Source of the DNA: Thermoproteota archaeon
GTDB taxonomy: Archaea > Thermoproteota > Thermoprotei_A > EX4484-217-1
Direction: 5' to 3'
Length of the DNA: 64,000 bases
NCBI GenBank assembly: GCA_029258915.1
Contig: JAPDJU010000012.1
Coordinates: forward strand, 1 to 64,000
The position numbers and the translations under genes were made by a program. Under the pieces are notes generated by a model. The model was not told the origin of the DNA. It ran no database searches and was given only the letters and a program-made list of their open reading frames with translations. Position 1 is the first letter of the stretch. Each line of letters opens with the position of its first letter. This document shows, piece by piece, positions 19,817-30,008 of this stretch.

Positions 19817-20644
19817 ATGGTTATTAGTAAGGTAAGACCTCGTAGTGAAATAATTATAGGTTTAGGCGTAGCATTACTGCTTGTACTTACATTATTTGCT
19901 GTTATTGCTGGAGCTACAGGGTTTACACCTAAAGAGGATATTAGGCCTCTAGCTAAGTTCTATCTCTATTATGCAATTAACTGGTATGAGAAGAAATTCT
20001 GGGCAGCAAGTCCTGAAGCAGTAAACTCTATGGTCTGGGACTATAGAGGTTACGATACACTGTACGAAACCTCAGTATTCTTCCTAGCCATTATAGGCGC
20101 TATAGCTGTTTTTAGAATACCCGGCGTTAAAGACGTTTTCTCCAAGGGAATTTTAAGCGGTAGAGGCTTATCACTTATAGTTAAAACAATAACTAAACTT
20201 GTAATAGCCTTTGTACTTATAGTTTCAATAGCAATAGCTGTTCATGGAAACTTAACACCTGGAGGAGGCTTCCAGGCCGGATCAGCAATATCAATAGCGA
20301 CCCTTTTAGCAATCGCAGCTTTCTCAAGAATATTCTTAGAAGAAAGAAAAATTACAACAAAACTTATGCTGCCTATCAGAGTTTTAGGAGTTTTAGGTAT
20401 AGGATTACTTGCCCTAGGTCCAGCATTAATTGCTTTAAGCGGTATAATGTCCTTTGTTATTCAAAACCAACCTAAACCATGGGCTGACTGGGGATTTATA
20501 CCTGGAGTAGGACCATTCTGGCTCTCTGGAAACCAATTCTTCTACAACTTCTTTGAATTCGTAGCTGTAGGAGCCGGATTTACTGTTATTTACTTGATAT
20601 TCTCAATACCTGAACTAATTTACAAGAGGGTGTTGAAAAAATGA
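19817..20644 (+). CDS. MbhE/F - MrpB-like subunit
   Basis: VHGNLTPGGGFQAGSAISIATLLAIAA; N-terminal MbhE-like region. Confidence 0.87.
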   Translation: MVISKVRPRSEIIIGLGVALLLVLTLFAVIAGATGFTPKEDIRPLAKFYLYYAINWYEKKFWAASPEAVNSMVWDYRGYDTLYETSVFFLAIIGAIAVFRIPGVKDVFSKGILSGRGLSLIVKTITKLVIAFVLIVSIAIAVHGNLTPGGGFQAGSAISIATLLAIAAFSRIFLEERKITTKLMLPIRVLGVLGIGLLALGPALIALSGIMSFVIQNQPKPWADWGFIPGVGPFWLSGNQFFYNFFEFVAVGAGFTVIYLIFSIPELIYKRVLKK

Positions 20645-21036
20645 CAAGCATAGTATCCCAGGCTCTGTGGATTTATTTCTACATAACGCTAATAGGCTTA
20701 ATTGCAATTGCCGTTTACGGTATTGTTGTCAGACCTAATTTGTTAAAGAAGATAATTGCTTTATCTATTTTAGGAGATACTGCAAACACGTTTATAATAT
20801 TCTTAGGCTTTAGAAGAGGAGGAGCTGCTGTACCTATAATTCCAACTATTAAACCCACACTAGAAGAGTTATTGTGGTTTAAAGAAACAGCTGTTGACCC
20901 GTTACCTCAATGCTTAGTTATAACTGCAATCGTTATCAACATGTCTGTTACAGCATTTCTAATAGCTTTAGCCATCCAGCTTTACAGGCTTTACGGAACT
21001 CTTGATGTTAGAAAAGCAGTTAGGCTAAGAGGGTGA
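20641..21036 (+). CDS. MrpC/NuoK-like subunit
   Basis: GIVVRPNLLKKIIALSILGDTANTFIIFLG, DPLPQCLVITAIVIN. Confidence 0.88.
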   Translation: MTSIVSQALWIYFYITLIGLIAIAVYGIVVRPNLLKKIIALSILGDTANTFIIFLGFRRGGAAVPIIPTIKPTLEELLWFKETAVDPLPQCLVITAIVINMSVTAFLIALAIQLYRLYGTLDVRKAVRLRG

Positions 21037-21042
21037 AGAACA

Positions 21043-21558
21043 GTGGGTGTTTTAGAAAGAACACTTAAAATAGTTGCCGTAGCAGTAATGTTGTTTGCAG
21101 TTTTCATAATAGCCTCGGCCAGTGTGGCACCGCAAGACATAATTTACGGTATCATATTCTCCATTGCTGTTGCAGTTGTCGTTTCAGAACTTCTAATAGC
21201 CAAGCATACTAAACCATATGATATTAAGAGATGGTTTTGGACAATAGCTTATACTTTCTACTACTTCATAGTTGCAGAGTATAAGGCTCACTCAGATGTT
21301 ATAATGAGAATACTTCATCCTAAAATGCCTATTAAACCAGGTATTGTTAGAGTTCCTTTCCATGTTAATACAGACTATGCTATAGTTACAATTGCGAATT
21401 CAATAACAAATACTCCTGGTACAGTTGTCGTAGATCTGGATACAAAGAGAAAATACTTTTATGTCCACTGGATTAACGTTAAAGCACCTGATGAAAAAAC
21501 AACTTTTGAAAATATTTCTAAGATGTTTGAATATTTTGCTAAAAGAATATTTGACTAG
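21043..21558 (+). CDS. MrpE/MnhE-like subunit
   Basis: Two N-terminal TM helices; NSITNTPGTVVVDLD. Confidence 0.87.
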   Translation: MGVLERTLKIVAVAVMLFAVFIIASASVAPQDIIYGIIFSIAVAVVVSELLIAKHTKPYDIKRWFWTIAYTFYYFIVAEYKAHSDVIMRILHPKMPIKPGIVRVPFHVNTDYAIVTIANSITNTPGTVVVDLDTKRKYFYVHWINVKAPDEKTTFENISKMFEYFAKRIFD

Positions 21559-21568
21559 GTGATGATGG

Positions 21569-23176
21569 ATGGAAATATATCCTCCACTACCTCCAATAAT
21601 GATACACTCATTAGCTCTAGCACCAGTAACAGCTATAGTATCTGCTTTCGCAATGCCACTAATAGGTTTAACAATTAAGAATAGGAAAGTATGGGATGCT
21701 TTTGCATTAACGATATCAACAATTGTTTTCATACTTACAGGAATAGGCTATGCTACGGTTCGGTATTTAGGTAAGCCGTTTGTATACTTGCTTGGAGGAT
21801 GGCCACCACCTGTAGGTATAGTTTACGAGGTTGATGAGTTTGCTGCACTCTTAGGCCTTGTTTCAGCCTTCATTATATGGTTAGTGGTAATTTACGGTGT
21901 AAAATACTTTGATTCAAACGAGGATGGCATGGAATGGTACTATACGATGCTTTTAGGATTAGAAGCAGGTGTTCTAGGGTGCATATATACTGGCGACGTA
22001 TTCAACGTATTCGTACTTTTTGAAGTACTTTCAATAACATCCTACGGTTTAGTAGCCTTTTGGAATAGAAGAGGAGAATGTATTGAAGCTGCTATAAAGT
22101 ATTCGCTTATAGGTGCTTTAGCTACAACAATATACTTCCTAGCTGTAACATTCATTTACGCTTCTCTTGGAACATTAAACATGGCGGATATTGCAGCTAA
22201 AATAAGAGGTTTATTCTTCCCGGTAACAGGTGAACCTTATGGAAGCATAGCTTTAGGTGTTGGCTTATTCTTAGCATTGTCTATATGGGCTTTTACCGTT
22301 GAAGCAGGTGTAGCACCGAATCACTTTAGAGTTCTTGACGCATATCAGGTTTCACCATCAACAGTGGCTGCATTGCTTTCAGCAGTGGCTGCTAATGTAG
22401 GATTCTATCTATTAGCAAGGTATTTGATAACTCTTCTAAGTGGAGCTAGAGCAGTTGAAACAATAGTTAATGCCGGATTATTAATAGTACTTATCATGGG
22501 TTTAGTTTCAATAATTGTAGGGTCGTTCTTAATGATTGTTCAGTCTGATGTTAATAGAATTTTAGCTTACAGTTCAGTATTAAACTATGGTTATGTGTGT
22601 TTAGCTATAGGATTAGCTACGCCTTTAGGTATTATAGCAGCGCTATTTCACATGATAAACCATGCTGTAGCTAAAACGCTTATATTCTTAACAGCAGGAG
22701 TTTACGTTAAAGCTTCTGGAACAAGGCGTCTGGACGGAATGGAGGGTGTTGGAAGGTATGCTCCTATTACATCAGCTCTAATGGTTATAGCAGCATTAGC
22801 TTTAGCAGGTGTTCCACCTTTCAACGGTTTTGTAAGTAAGCTAATACTCTATGAAGCCCTTCTAGAAGTTAACCTAGCCCCGCTAGTTATAATAATAGTT
22901 TTATCAAGTGCACTATCACTCTTAGGCTATTTGAAAATAATTTACCATGCATACACTAAACCCCCGATGAAAGACTATGGTAAAGTTGAACCTCCAAAGG
23001 CAATGCTTTGGCCTATGATTATTCTTGCGGCTCTATGTATAATCTTAGGTGTCGCATCCCCCTGGATATACGATATGTTCATAGAGCCTGCAGCACATAC
23101 TATTTTTGAAACCGATAAGTTTATAGAAGTAGCTTACGAATTCGCTGAAAAACTACTCATAGGTGTTAGGATATGA
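21569..23176 (+). CDS. MrpD/NuoN-like proton-translocating antiporter subunit
   Basis: GLEAGVLGCIYTGDVFNVFVLFEVLSI, FHMINHAVAKTLIFLTAG. Confidence 0.92.
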   Translation: MEIYPPLPPIMIHSLALAPVTAIVSAFAMPLIGLTIKNRKVWDAFALTISTIVFILTGIGYATVRYLGKPFVYLLGGWPPPVGIVYEVDEFAALLGLVSAFIIWLVVIYGVKYFDSNEDGMEWYYTMLLGLEAGVLGCIYTGDVFNVFVLFEVLSITSYGLVAFWNRRGECIEAAIKYSLIGALATTIYFLAVTFIYASLGTLNMADIAAKIRGLFFPVTGEPYGSIALGVGLFLALSIWAFTVEAGVAPNHFRVLDAYQVSPSTVAALLSAVAANVGFYLLARYLITLLSGARAVETIVNAGLLIVLIMGLVSIIVGSFLMIVQSDVNRILAYSSVLNYGYVCLAIGLATPLGIIAALFHMINHAVAKTLIFLTAGVYVKASGTRRLDGMEGVGRYAPITSALMVIAALALAGVPPFNGFVSKLILYEALLEVNLAPLVIIIVLSSALSLLGYLKIIYHAYTKPPMKDYGKVEPPKAMLWPMIILAALCIILGVASPWIYDMFIEPAAHTIFETDKFIEVAYEFAEKLLIGVRI

Positions 23177-23520
23177 GCCTGCTTATGGTTGTTTTAGAAA
23201 CCGCAGTTTCAATGTTTATAGTAACATTGTTAGCCTATGGACTCTACCTTTACTCAGTAAAGGTAACTAAAAGTTTTTCCAGGAAAACTAGGGAGAAAGT
23301 TCTTATCTATGCGTGTGGCGAAGACATTACCGAAAAAGAGGCACTTTTAGCAGATAGGCATTTATTTACAACGATCTGGAATGAAGTTTTCAAGCCACTA
23401 TATGATTCTCTTAGAGGGAAAGTACATACGGGAATACTTAATGACTGGTTTTTCTGGATGTTCCTAGCTTTAATCATAGCTTACACTATAATAATTGTGT
23501 TAGGTGGTGTAAGTGGCTAA
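23173..23520 (+). CDS. MbhI-like small membrane subunit
   Basis: Two TM helices around KVLIYACGEDITEK; between MrpD-like and NuoH-like genes. Confidence 0.72.
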   Translation: MSLLMVVLETAVSMFIVTLLAYGLYLYSVKVTKSFSRKTREKVLIYACGEDITEKEALLADRHLFTTIWNEVFKPLYDSLRGKVHTGILNDWFFWMFLALIIAYTIIIVLGGVSG

Positions 23521-24502
23521 CGGAATATTTGAAACGCTAATGCTGGTAGGAGAGACGTTAATCTATCCTGGAGCAGTATTCTCTTTCATAGTTGCAATAT
23601 TTACTCAGTGGTTTAGAAGAAAAGCTTACGCTAGAATGCAGAATAGAATGGGTCCAACATATACAGGTCTTGCAGGAACACTACAGCCTTTCGCAGACTA
23701 CGTTAAATTATTCTTTAAAGAGGACATAGTTATTATTAGAGGCTACGCTAAATTACCAGCATTCCTGCTCGCATTAGCAATAGGTGCCCTAATAGCGATA
23801 CTTTTAATGTTACCCATATCCCCGTATAGTGTTTATGCACCGTACGATATTATAGTAGCAGCATATTTGCTAATATGGCCAACACTAACCCTTGCCGCTC
23901 TGGGATTCCTAACACCAAGCCCCTATGGTGCTTTAGGTTCTTCAAGACTACTTACATTAACAATAGCATATGAAGTAGCTTTCCTAATTTCAATACTAAC
24001 ACCCGTAGTTCTAGCTAATAGAATACTTGGAGCACAATACTCACTATACCTCTCATCAATTTACAGTTGGCTACTATGGACAAACCCCGTATTAATACCG
24101 TTAATTATAATATCACTACTTACCGCATTAATTTCATTGCAATGTAAACTACTAGAGAAGCCATTCGATATTCCAGAAGCAGAACAAGAAATAGTTGCAG
24201 GGCCTTTCACAGAGTATTCAGGGCCAAAATTAGCATTCATAATATTCATTCACGATATCGAACAATACGTAAACTCGCTGATCATAGTATTCTTATTCCT
24301 AGGTGGTGTAGCACCCTTCGTGGAAGGCCCATTATGGGCTCAAATACTAGTAGTTGCTATTAAGTATATTGTTGTAGTTCTTGTTCTAACATGGATTAAA
24401 GCTATGGTAGCAAGGTTTAGAGTAGATCAAGCAATAAAAATGCTATGGAAATACATAGTACCTTTATCACTATTCGCATTAATAGTTTCCACAGTAATAT
24501 AG
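23513..24502 (+). CDS. NuoH/MbhM-like membrane anchor subunit
   Basis: RMQNRMGPTYTGLAGTLQPFADYVKLFFKE, PFDIPEAEQEIVAGPFTEYSG. Confidence 0.93.
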   Translation: MANGIFETLMLVGETLIYPGAVFSFIVAIFTQWFRRKAYARMQNRMGPTYTGLAGTLQPFADYVKLFFKEDIVIIRGYAKLPAFLLALAIGALIAILLMLPISPYSVYAPYDIIVAAYLLIWPTLTLAALGFLTPSPYGALGSSRLLTLTIAYEVAFLISILTPVVLANRILGAQYSLYLSSIYSWLLWTNPVLIPLIIISLLTALISLQCKLLEKPFDIPEAEQEIVAGPFTEYSGPKLAFIIFIHDIEQYVNSLIIVFLFLGGVAPFVEGPLWAQILVVAIKYIVVVLVLTWIKAMVARFRVDQAIKMLWKYIVPLSLFALIVSTVI

Positions 24503-24678
24503 AGGTGTCAGCTTAATACACAGTTTAAATATCTATTCACTTCCTATCCTTCCTCAAACCTCTACATAGCGATGGAATTTCTTGTAATTAAAATAGAGGT
24601 ATATGGTGTTTTATTGAAGGCAAAGTTATTTAAACACCGTTAAATATTTTAAATACTGTCAAAGATAGGTGAGTATTT

Positions 24679-25176
24679 ATGGAGATAGAGGATTTACTTA
24701 AATACCTTGTTGAACATTTTAATGCTAAAATCAGTATCGAGAAAGATAGGAACTTTGTATTAGCTAGAGTTGATAAATACTCCTACGTTAATGTAGCAGA
24801 GTTTTTGTTCAAAGAAGGATTTAGAAGATTGCTAACAGTTTCAGCTATCGATTGGCTTTCGAGAAACGTTATTGAAATATACTTTATCACGTATAACCAT
24901 GTTATGAACGTCTATGTTAAAGTTTCAACAGAAATACCTAGAGATTTCCCGGAAATACCTTCTTTATCAAGTATGTGGGAAAATGCTGCTATGCATGAAA
25001 GAGAAGTGTGGGAGCTTTTCGGTGTTTCGTTTATAGGGAATAAGATGCTTAAGCCATTATTCCTAGAAAACTGGAAAGGTCCTCCACCTTTCAGAAAGGG
25101 TTTTGACTGGAGAGAGTATGTCGTTAAGGAATACGGTTTAAAATATCCTCCAGTACCTAAAACTGTTTATCAATAA
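24679..25176 (+). CDS. Second NuoC-like 30-kDa-type subunit
   Basis: HEREVWELFGVSFIGNKMLKPLFLENWKGPPPFRKGFDWREYV. Confidence 0.88.
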   Translation: MEIEDLLKYLVEHFNAKISIEKDRNFVLARVDKYSYVNVAEFLFKEGFRRLLTVSAIDWLSRNVIEIYFITYNHVMNVYVKVSTEIPRDFPEIPSLSSMWENAAMHEREVWELFGVSFIGNKMLKPLFLENWKGPPPFRKGFDWREYVVKEYGLKYPPVPKTVYQ

Positions 25177-25203
25177 CAAAATAAAATAAAGAGGCAATCT
25201 ATC

Positions 25204-27213
25204 GTGAAAATAAGTAATATATTTAAACCTTTCAAAACTGTAGGTAAGTTTCTAGTGGAAAAACCTTTGACATTCCACTTCCCACCTGAATCCCCAGTAT
25301 TTACTGAAAGATTTAGGGGAAGACACATATATCATCCTGAGCTTTGTATAGAGTGCAAACTTTGCGGTATAGTATGTCCGAATAATGCCATAGATTTCCT
25401 ATTTGAAAAGGATGAAAAAGGTTTAGTTCATTTTAGAACTCAAGTAGACTATGCTAAATGCTGCTTCTGCGGGCTATGCGAAGACGTATGTCCCACTAAA
25501 GCACTAGAAATGACTAATTTCCCATTTCTTGTAGCTATGGATAAAAAAGAGCTATATTATAGCTGGAAAAAACTTTCTGAAAAACCCTCACTCACCCTTC
25601 CCTCAATAAAAGAAAGAAAAGGGCTAATACCATGGGCTAGAGCTAGAAGCTTCTGGATAGTAAACTACTTTACGGGATGCTGTTTCATAGAAGCTGTACC
25701 CTGGGTTGCAAGTAGCTTCGACATGGAGAGATTTGGTCTCTTAGCTACAGCATCGCCGAGACATTCTGATGTCCTTCTTATAGGAGGCTATGTTACACCT
25801 AAAACTCTTAAAAGAATAATCAGAATATATTCTCAAATGCCAAAGCCAAAGTTCGTTTTAGTTCTTGGAAATTGCCCCATGACCGGTGGAACATATTGGG
25901 ACAGCTACAATACTATCAAGGAACTTGATAAATACATTCCAGTAGATCTCTGGATAGCTGGATGTCCTCCAAGAGTTGAAAACGTAGGATACGCCATATT
26001 CTTAGCTATATGGGCTGTTCAGCATGGATATACTGGTAAGGAGGAATACGTAAATACTGAGCATGGAAAATACGCTTTGCCCTATGTAGTACCTAAAATA
26101 AATAAGGACTATAACATCGTAGAGTTTGGTCCACAACACCCTGCAAGCGGGAATTTCAACATACTTCTTAAGCTTAAAGGGGAGCGCGTAGTAGAGGCAA
26201 CGCCCAATGTCGGATACTTACATAGAGGGTTTGAGAAGCTTATGGAGTATAGAACATGGTGTCAAAACATAATGATAGTTCAAAGAGTTTGTGTACTAGA
26301 TGGTGCATCATATGAACTAGCATACGTTGGTGCAGTAGAGAAGATTGCCGGTTTAGAAGTTCCAGAAAGAGCTAAATATTTACGTGTTATTCAAGCAGAG
26401 CTTAGTAGAATTCAAAGCCACTTACTCAACCTAGGACTATTAGCTGCATCTGCAGGATTCGATACAATAACCAGAATAACGTGGGGCGATAGGGACAAAA
26501 TACTTTACCCACTAGAATACATGACCAGAGGAAGAGTATATCAAATATACAATATTCCAGGCGGTGTAAGATACGATATCCCACTAGATTTCGTAGATAA
26601 GGCTTTTGAAGTAATAAAGTACATGGAGAAGAGACTTAAAATATACGATGACCTACTATTTAACAACCAAGTATTTATAGATAGAACAAAGAACATAGGT
26701 AAATTACCTAAAGAAATGGCTATAGAGCTTGATGTAACAGGCCCGAACATGAGAGCTTCAGGCATAGATTTTGATGTTCGAAGAAATGTTCCTTATGAAG
26801 CATATAAAGACGTTGATTTTAAAGTTCAAGTTCTACAAGACGGAGACGTATACTCTAGAGCCCTATGTAGAAGAAGAGAAATAGAGGAGAGCCTTCACAT
26901 AATAAAGCAAGCTATAGGTAAATTGCCTAAAGGTCCTATAGCCGAGAGGAAAATGTCTAGAGGAGGATATTTCTCATTTATGTCTTCTATACCTACTGGA
27001 GAAGCAATACATTGTGTCGAAAGCGCTAGAGGAGAACTCTGCTTCCACATAGTGAGTACAGGCGGGGTTAAGCCTTACAGAGTTAAAATTAGAGGGCCAA
27101 CATTTGACACTATACTTGTAGCGTTACCTAAATTATTGAAAGGCGTTCAAGTGGCTGACGTACCAGTAATATATTGGAGCTTAGATAATTGCCCGGCAGA
27201 TCATGACAGGTAA
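25204..27213 (+). CDS. NuoI-NuoB-NuoD-like fusion protein (ferredoxin + small + large subunit, Mbx/complex-I-like)
   Basis: Uninterrupted 669-aa ORF: 2x[4Fe-4S], then TGCCFIE...GNCPMTG...AGCPPR, then PQHPASGN...QRVCVLD...DNCPADHDR. Confidence 0.93.
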   Translation: MKISNIFKPFKTVGKFLVEKPLTFHFPPESPVFTERFRGRHIYHPELCIECKLCGIVCPNNAIDFLFEKDEKGLVHFRTQVDYAKCCFCGLCEDVCPTKALEMTNFPFLVAMDKKELYYSWKKLSEKPSLTLPSIKERKGLIPWARARSFWIVNYFTGCCFIEAVPWVASSFDMERFGLLATASPRHSDVLLIGGYVTPKTLKRIIRIYSQMPKPKFVLVLGNCPMTGGTYWDSYNTIKELDKYIPVDLWIAGCPPRVENVGYAIFLAIWAVQHGYTGKEEYVNTEHGKYALPYVVPKINKDYNIVEFGPQHPASGNFNILLKLKGERVVEATPNVGYLHRGFEKLMEYRTWCQNIMIVQRVCVLDGASYELAYVGAVEKIAGLEVPERAKYLRVIQAELSRIQSHLLNLGLLAASAGFDTITRITWGDRDKILYPLEYMTRGRVYQIYNIPGGVRYDIPLDFVDKAFEVIKYMEKRLKIYDDLLFNNQVFIDRTKNIGKLPKEMAIELDVTGPNMRASGIDFDVRRNVPYEAYKDVDFKVQVLQDGDVYSRALCRRREIEESLHIIKQAIGKLPKGPIAERKMSRGGYFSFMSSIPTGEAIHCVESARGELCFHIVSTGGVKPYRVKIRGPTFDTILVALPKLLKGVQVADVPVIYWSLDNCPADHDR

Positions 27214-27235
27214 AAAGTGTTTTCGACTAAAGTTC

Positions 27236-28075
27236 CTACTTCGATGTAATAGCTGATATACCCGTAGCGACTATTAGGAATAATTCTAAAAACCTATAAG
27301 CTTCCAGGATATTTTTTGCTAATACCTTCACAGTTAGTTTTTCCCTCTTTACGAAAGGTAAGATTTCCAAAGCTTCAGGTATAGCTGAATTTGTAAATTC
27401 TACTTCCATATTAATAGGTTCACCTACTTTAAAAGGCTTGATTTTGCTAGATTTAAGTTTCTCGAAGGCTTTTAGACACTTCTCTCTGAGTTCTTCCTCA
27501 ATGTTCTTGAGGGCTAAGGATATCGAAGAGAATCTCCCAATAGATCTCTTAAACTCTACAAGCTCAATGTTTTCAATAAGCTCCTTAGCTTCACTAACCA
27601 CTTTATCATCTCCACCCACAAGAATTACCGGGACATTATAATACCCGGCTACTGCTGCATTAAGGTAGAATTCGCTAGCTTCAATACCGTTAACAATGAT
27701 TCTTTGGATATGTCTACCGCTCATAGTATGGTCCATTACAGCATGTTCTGTACCTTTTTTAGCATGATATCCTAAGAATATCGCTGCATTAAAACTATTA
27801 TCAATACCACACATCATAGATACGGATTTGGGAAAACCTGAAATAAGGTACGTGTTTCCAGCTAGTTTCTCATAAAGAATATTTATCATTAATCCATGAG
27901 CATCGTTAACATAGACCTCCTTAAACCCGTAGCTAAAAGCTGTTGAAGCAACAATATTTACAATTTCTGTCATCCATTTCCTAGCTCTATCGTAGTCTTT
28001 ACCTGTAGTTGAAACCTGGGATATTGAAGTTATTCCTGGCAAACCCTCCATGTCAACTGAAACATAGAGTTTCAT
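27236..28075 (-). CDS. M55-family D-aminopeptidase (DppA-like)
   Basis: MKLYVSVDMEGLPGITS, VNDAHGLM, GYHAKKG, DHTMSG. Confidence 0.9.
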   Translation of the reverse strand: MKLYVSVDMEGLPGITSISQVSTTGKDYDRARKWMTEIVNIVASTAFSYGFKEVYVNDAHGLMINILYEKLAGNTYLISGFPKSVSMMCGIDNSFNAAIFLGYHAKKGTEHAVMDHTMSGRHIQRIIVNGIEASEFYLNAAVAGYYNVPVILVGGDDKVVSEAKELIENIELVEFKRSIGRFSSISLALKNIEEELREKCLKAFEKLKSSKIKPFKVGEPINMEVEFTNSAIPEALEILPFVKREKLTVKVLAKNILEAYRFLELFLIVATGISAITSK

Positions 28076-28157
28076 GGAATAACCCGATACTACTAAGTAC
28101 GTTAACTACTACATAAAATTAACCTTGTTTTACACAGAAATCTATCTAAGATAATTC

Positions 28158-28706
28158 CTATCTAGCTGAGGTTCTTGTTCTTAAATGTTTCTTTTCAGCA
28201 AGTATTTTAGCTTTTAGCAAATCTATGATCCATAGTTCTCCAATAATTCTCTTATTCTTGTCAATTACAGGTATTTCCTTGAGGTTATGTGTTAGCATTT
28301 TGCGTAATACTTCATCTAAGCTTTCTTCAGGATATGTGTAGTGAACAGACCTTGATGCTAGTTCTCCTGCTTTTTCTGAAGTATATACCCTTAGAATACT
28401 CGATGTCGCTATTGCAGATATGGCTCTAGCTCTGTATTTTCTAAAAAGAACTTTCATAAGCATACCTAGCGAAATAATACCTTTCAACCTATTCTCAGCA
28501 TCTACCACGTAAGCTATCCTACTATATCTGCACTGAGCAAGCTTTTCAACAACATCATCTAATGTTTCATCTTCATGTGCTGTAACAGGTCTTCTCCAAA
28601 CCTTATCCATTAAGTCTTTAACTTTGAGTTTCCTTAGAGGCAGCGTAGGCACCAATATATATTTCGTCTTACCCCTTATATGCTTCTCCTGCTTTGAATA
28701 TCGCAT
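28158..28706 (-). CDS. CBS-domain pair protein
   Basis: VKDLMDKVWRRPVTAHEDETLDDVVEKL... and second CBS repeat; overlaps antiporter gene 3' end. Confidence 0.85.
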   Translation of the reverse strand: MRYSKQEKHIRGKTKYILVPTLPLRKLKVKDLMDKVWRRPVTAHEDETLDDVVEKLAQCRYSRIAYVVDAENRLKGIISLGMLMKVLFRKYRARAISAIATSSILRVYTSEKAGELASRSVHYTYPEESLDEVLRKMLTHNLKEIPVIDKNKRIIGELWIIDLLKAKILAEKKHLRTRTSAR

Positions 28707-29862
28707 ATTTCGTTAACGGAGGAGCTGCAAGTTCGTTCAGTATAACTGAAGCTAAAATCGTGTTTAAAGCTATTTCTATGAAGGGTTCAAAAGAAGCTAC
28801 TTCGGCGACAAATAGTATTAAACCTACAGTTACACCGGCTTTAGGAAGCAACCCTAGTCCTATATATTTTCTTATTACTTCTGGTGCTTTAGAGATTACC
28901 CCCCCAATATATGATCCTATGTATTTACCACTAAAACGGCCTGCCATTACTATTAGAGCTAAAGGAAGCGCTGCTGTCATTAAGCCTGGGTCGAAATGGG
29001 TTCCAGCAAGAGTGAAAAACAATGCAAAAATTACATTTTCAATACTTTCCAAGACGGTGAACATGTTTTCAAATCCTACGTAGTTTTCAACGATAAACCC
29101 AAAAACCATATTAGCTAATAACGGATCAGCATTAAGTAGTCTAGCTAAACCAGATGTAACAAAGATCATGCTTAAAGCCACGGTTAAAACCTCTTCATTA
29201 CCATGGACAATCTTCTTTAAGAAATGAGAAACTGCTGATACGGTAATTCCTAGTAGTATAGAGGATAATATACTAATTAATGGTTGGAAAACAGAGTATA
29301 ATGATATCCCTGAACCTATAACTATTTCAGCTAGTGCAGCACATAGAACGAAAAACACTATACATACTGCGTCGTCTAGTGCCACTATTGCTAGGAGTGC
29401 TGTTGTTAAGGGTCCTTTAGCCCTATACTCATGAACAATAGCCAATGTGGCAGCAGGAGCAGTAGCAGCAGATACAGCGCCCAAAATAAGGGCCATAGAA
29501 ATAATAAATGAAAAGTCTAAGTTAGTCATATAGGGAACAAGAAGTATTATGAGTAAGGCAACAAATATTGTGGCTAAACTTGCTTGAACCATTGTTATCC
29601 ATAAAATTTGCTTACTAAGCCTCTTAAGCCTTCTAATACTCAATGAGCCTCCTACGAGAAAGGCTATAATACCTAAGGCGATATCAGTTATTGGTGCAAC
29701 CTGTTTAATTAATTCTTTAGAAATAATTCCTGAAACCGATGGGCTTAGTAGCATTCCTACGACTATGAAGCCTGTTACCATAGGGAACTTAAGCCTATTA
29801 CTAACCTTAGCGCCCAGAAAACCCAGCAGCATCAGTATTCCAAGAGCCAATATTATTTCCAT
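28669..29862 (-). CDS. CPA2-type cation/H+ antiporter
   Basis: About 12 TM helices, LGFLGAKVSNRLKFPMVTGFIVVGMLLSP, ALDDAVCIVFF. Confidence 0.88.
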   Translation of the reverse strand: MEIILALGILMLLGFLGAKVSNRLKFPMVTGFIVVGMLLSPSVSGIISKELIKQVAPITDIALGIIAFLVGGSLSIRRLKRLSKQILWITMVQASLATIFVALLIILLVPYMTNLDFSFIISMALILGAVSAATAPAATLAIVHEYRAKGPLTTALLAIVALDDAVCIVFFVLCAALAEIVIGSGISLYSVFQPLISILSSILLGITVSAVSHFLKKIVHGNEEVLTVALSMIFVTSGLARLLNADPLLANMVFGFIVENYVGFENMFTVLESIENVIFALFFTLAGTHFDPGLMTAALPLALIVMAGRFSGKYIGSYIGGVISKAPEVIRKYIGLGLLPKAGVTVGLILFVAEVASFEPFIEIALNTILASVILNELAAPPLTKYAIFKAGEAYKG

Positions 29863-30008
29863 TAACTTGCGCCCCTATTTTAAAGGAACTCCCTGTGAAA
29901 CCAGATGTGTCTATTTACGCTTTTTCCGTATAAAACTAACTGCCTATATTAACAGCGCTAAAGTTCTCTCATAAATAACTAGGTCTCTTTTGTAAAAAAT
30001 TTATTATT

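Noticed and set aside
28694-29083. Plus-strand 129-aa ORF
   Set aside because: Antisense of the CPA2 antiporter gene, which has clear TM and family motifs
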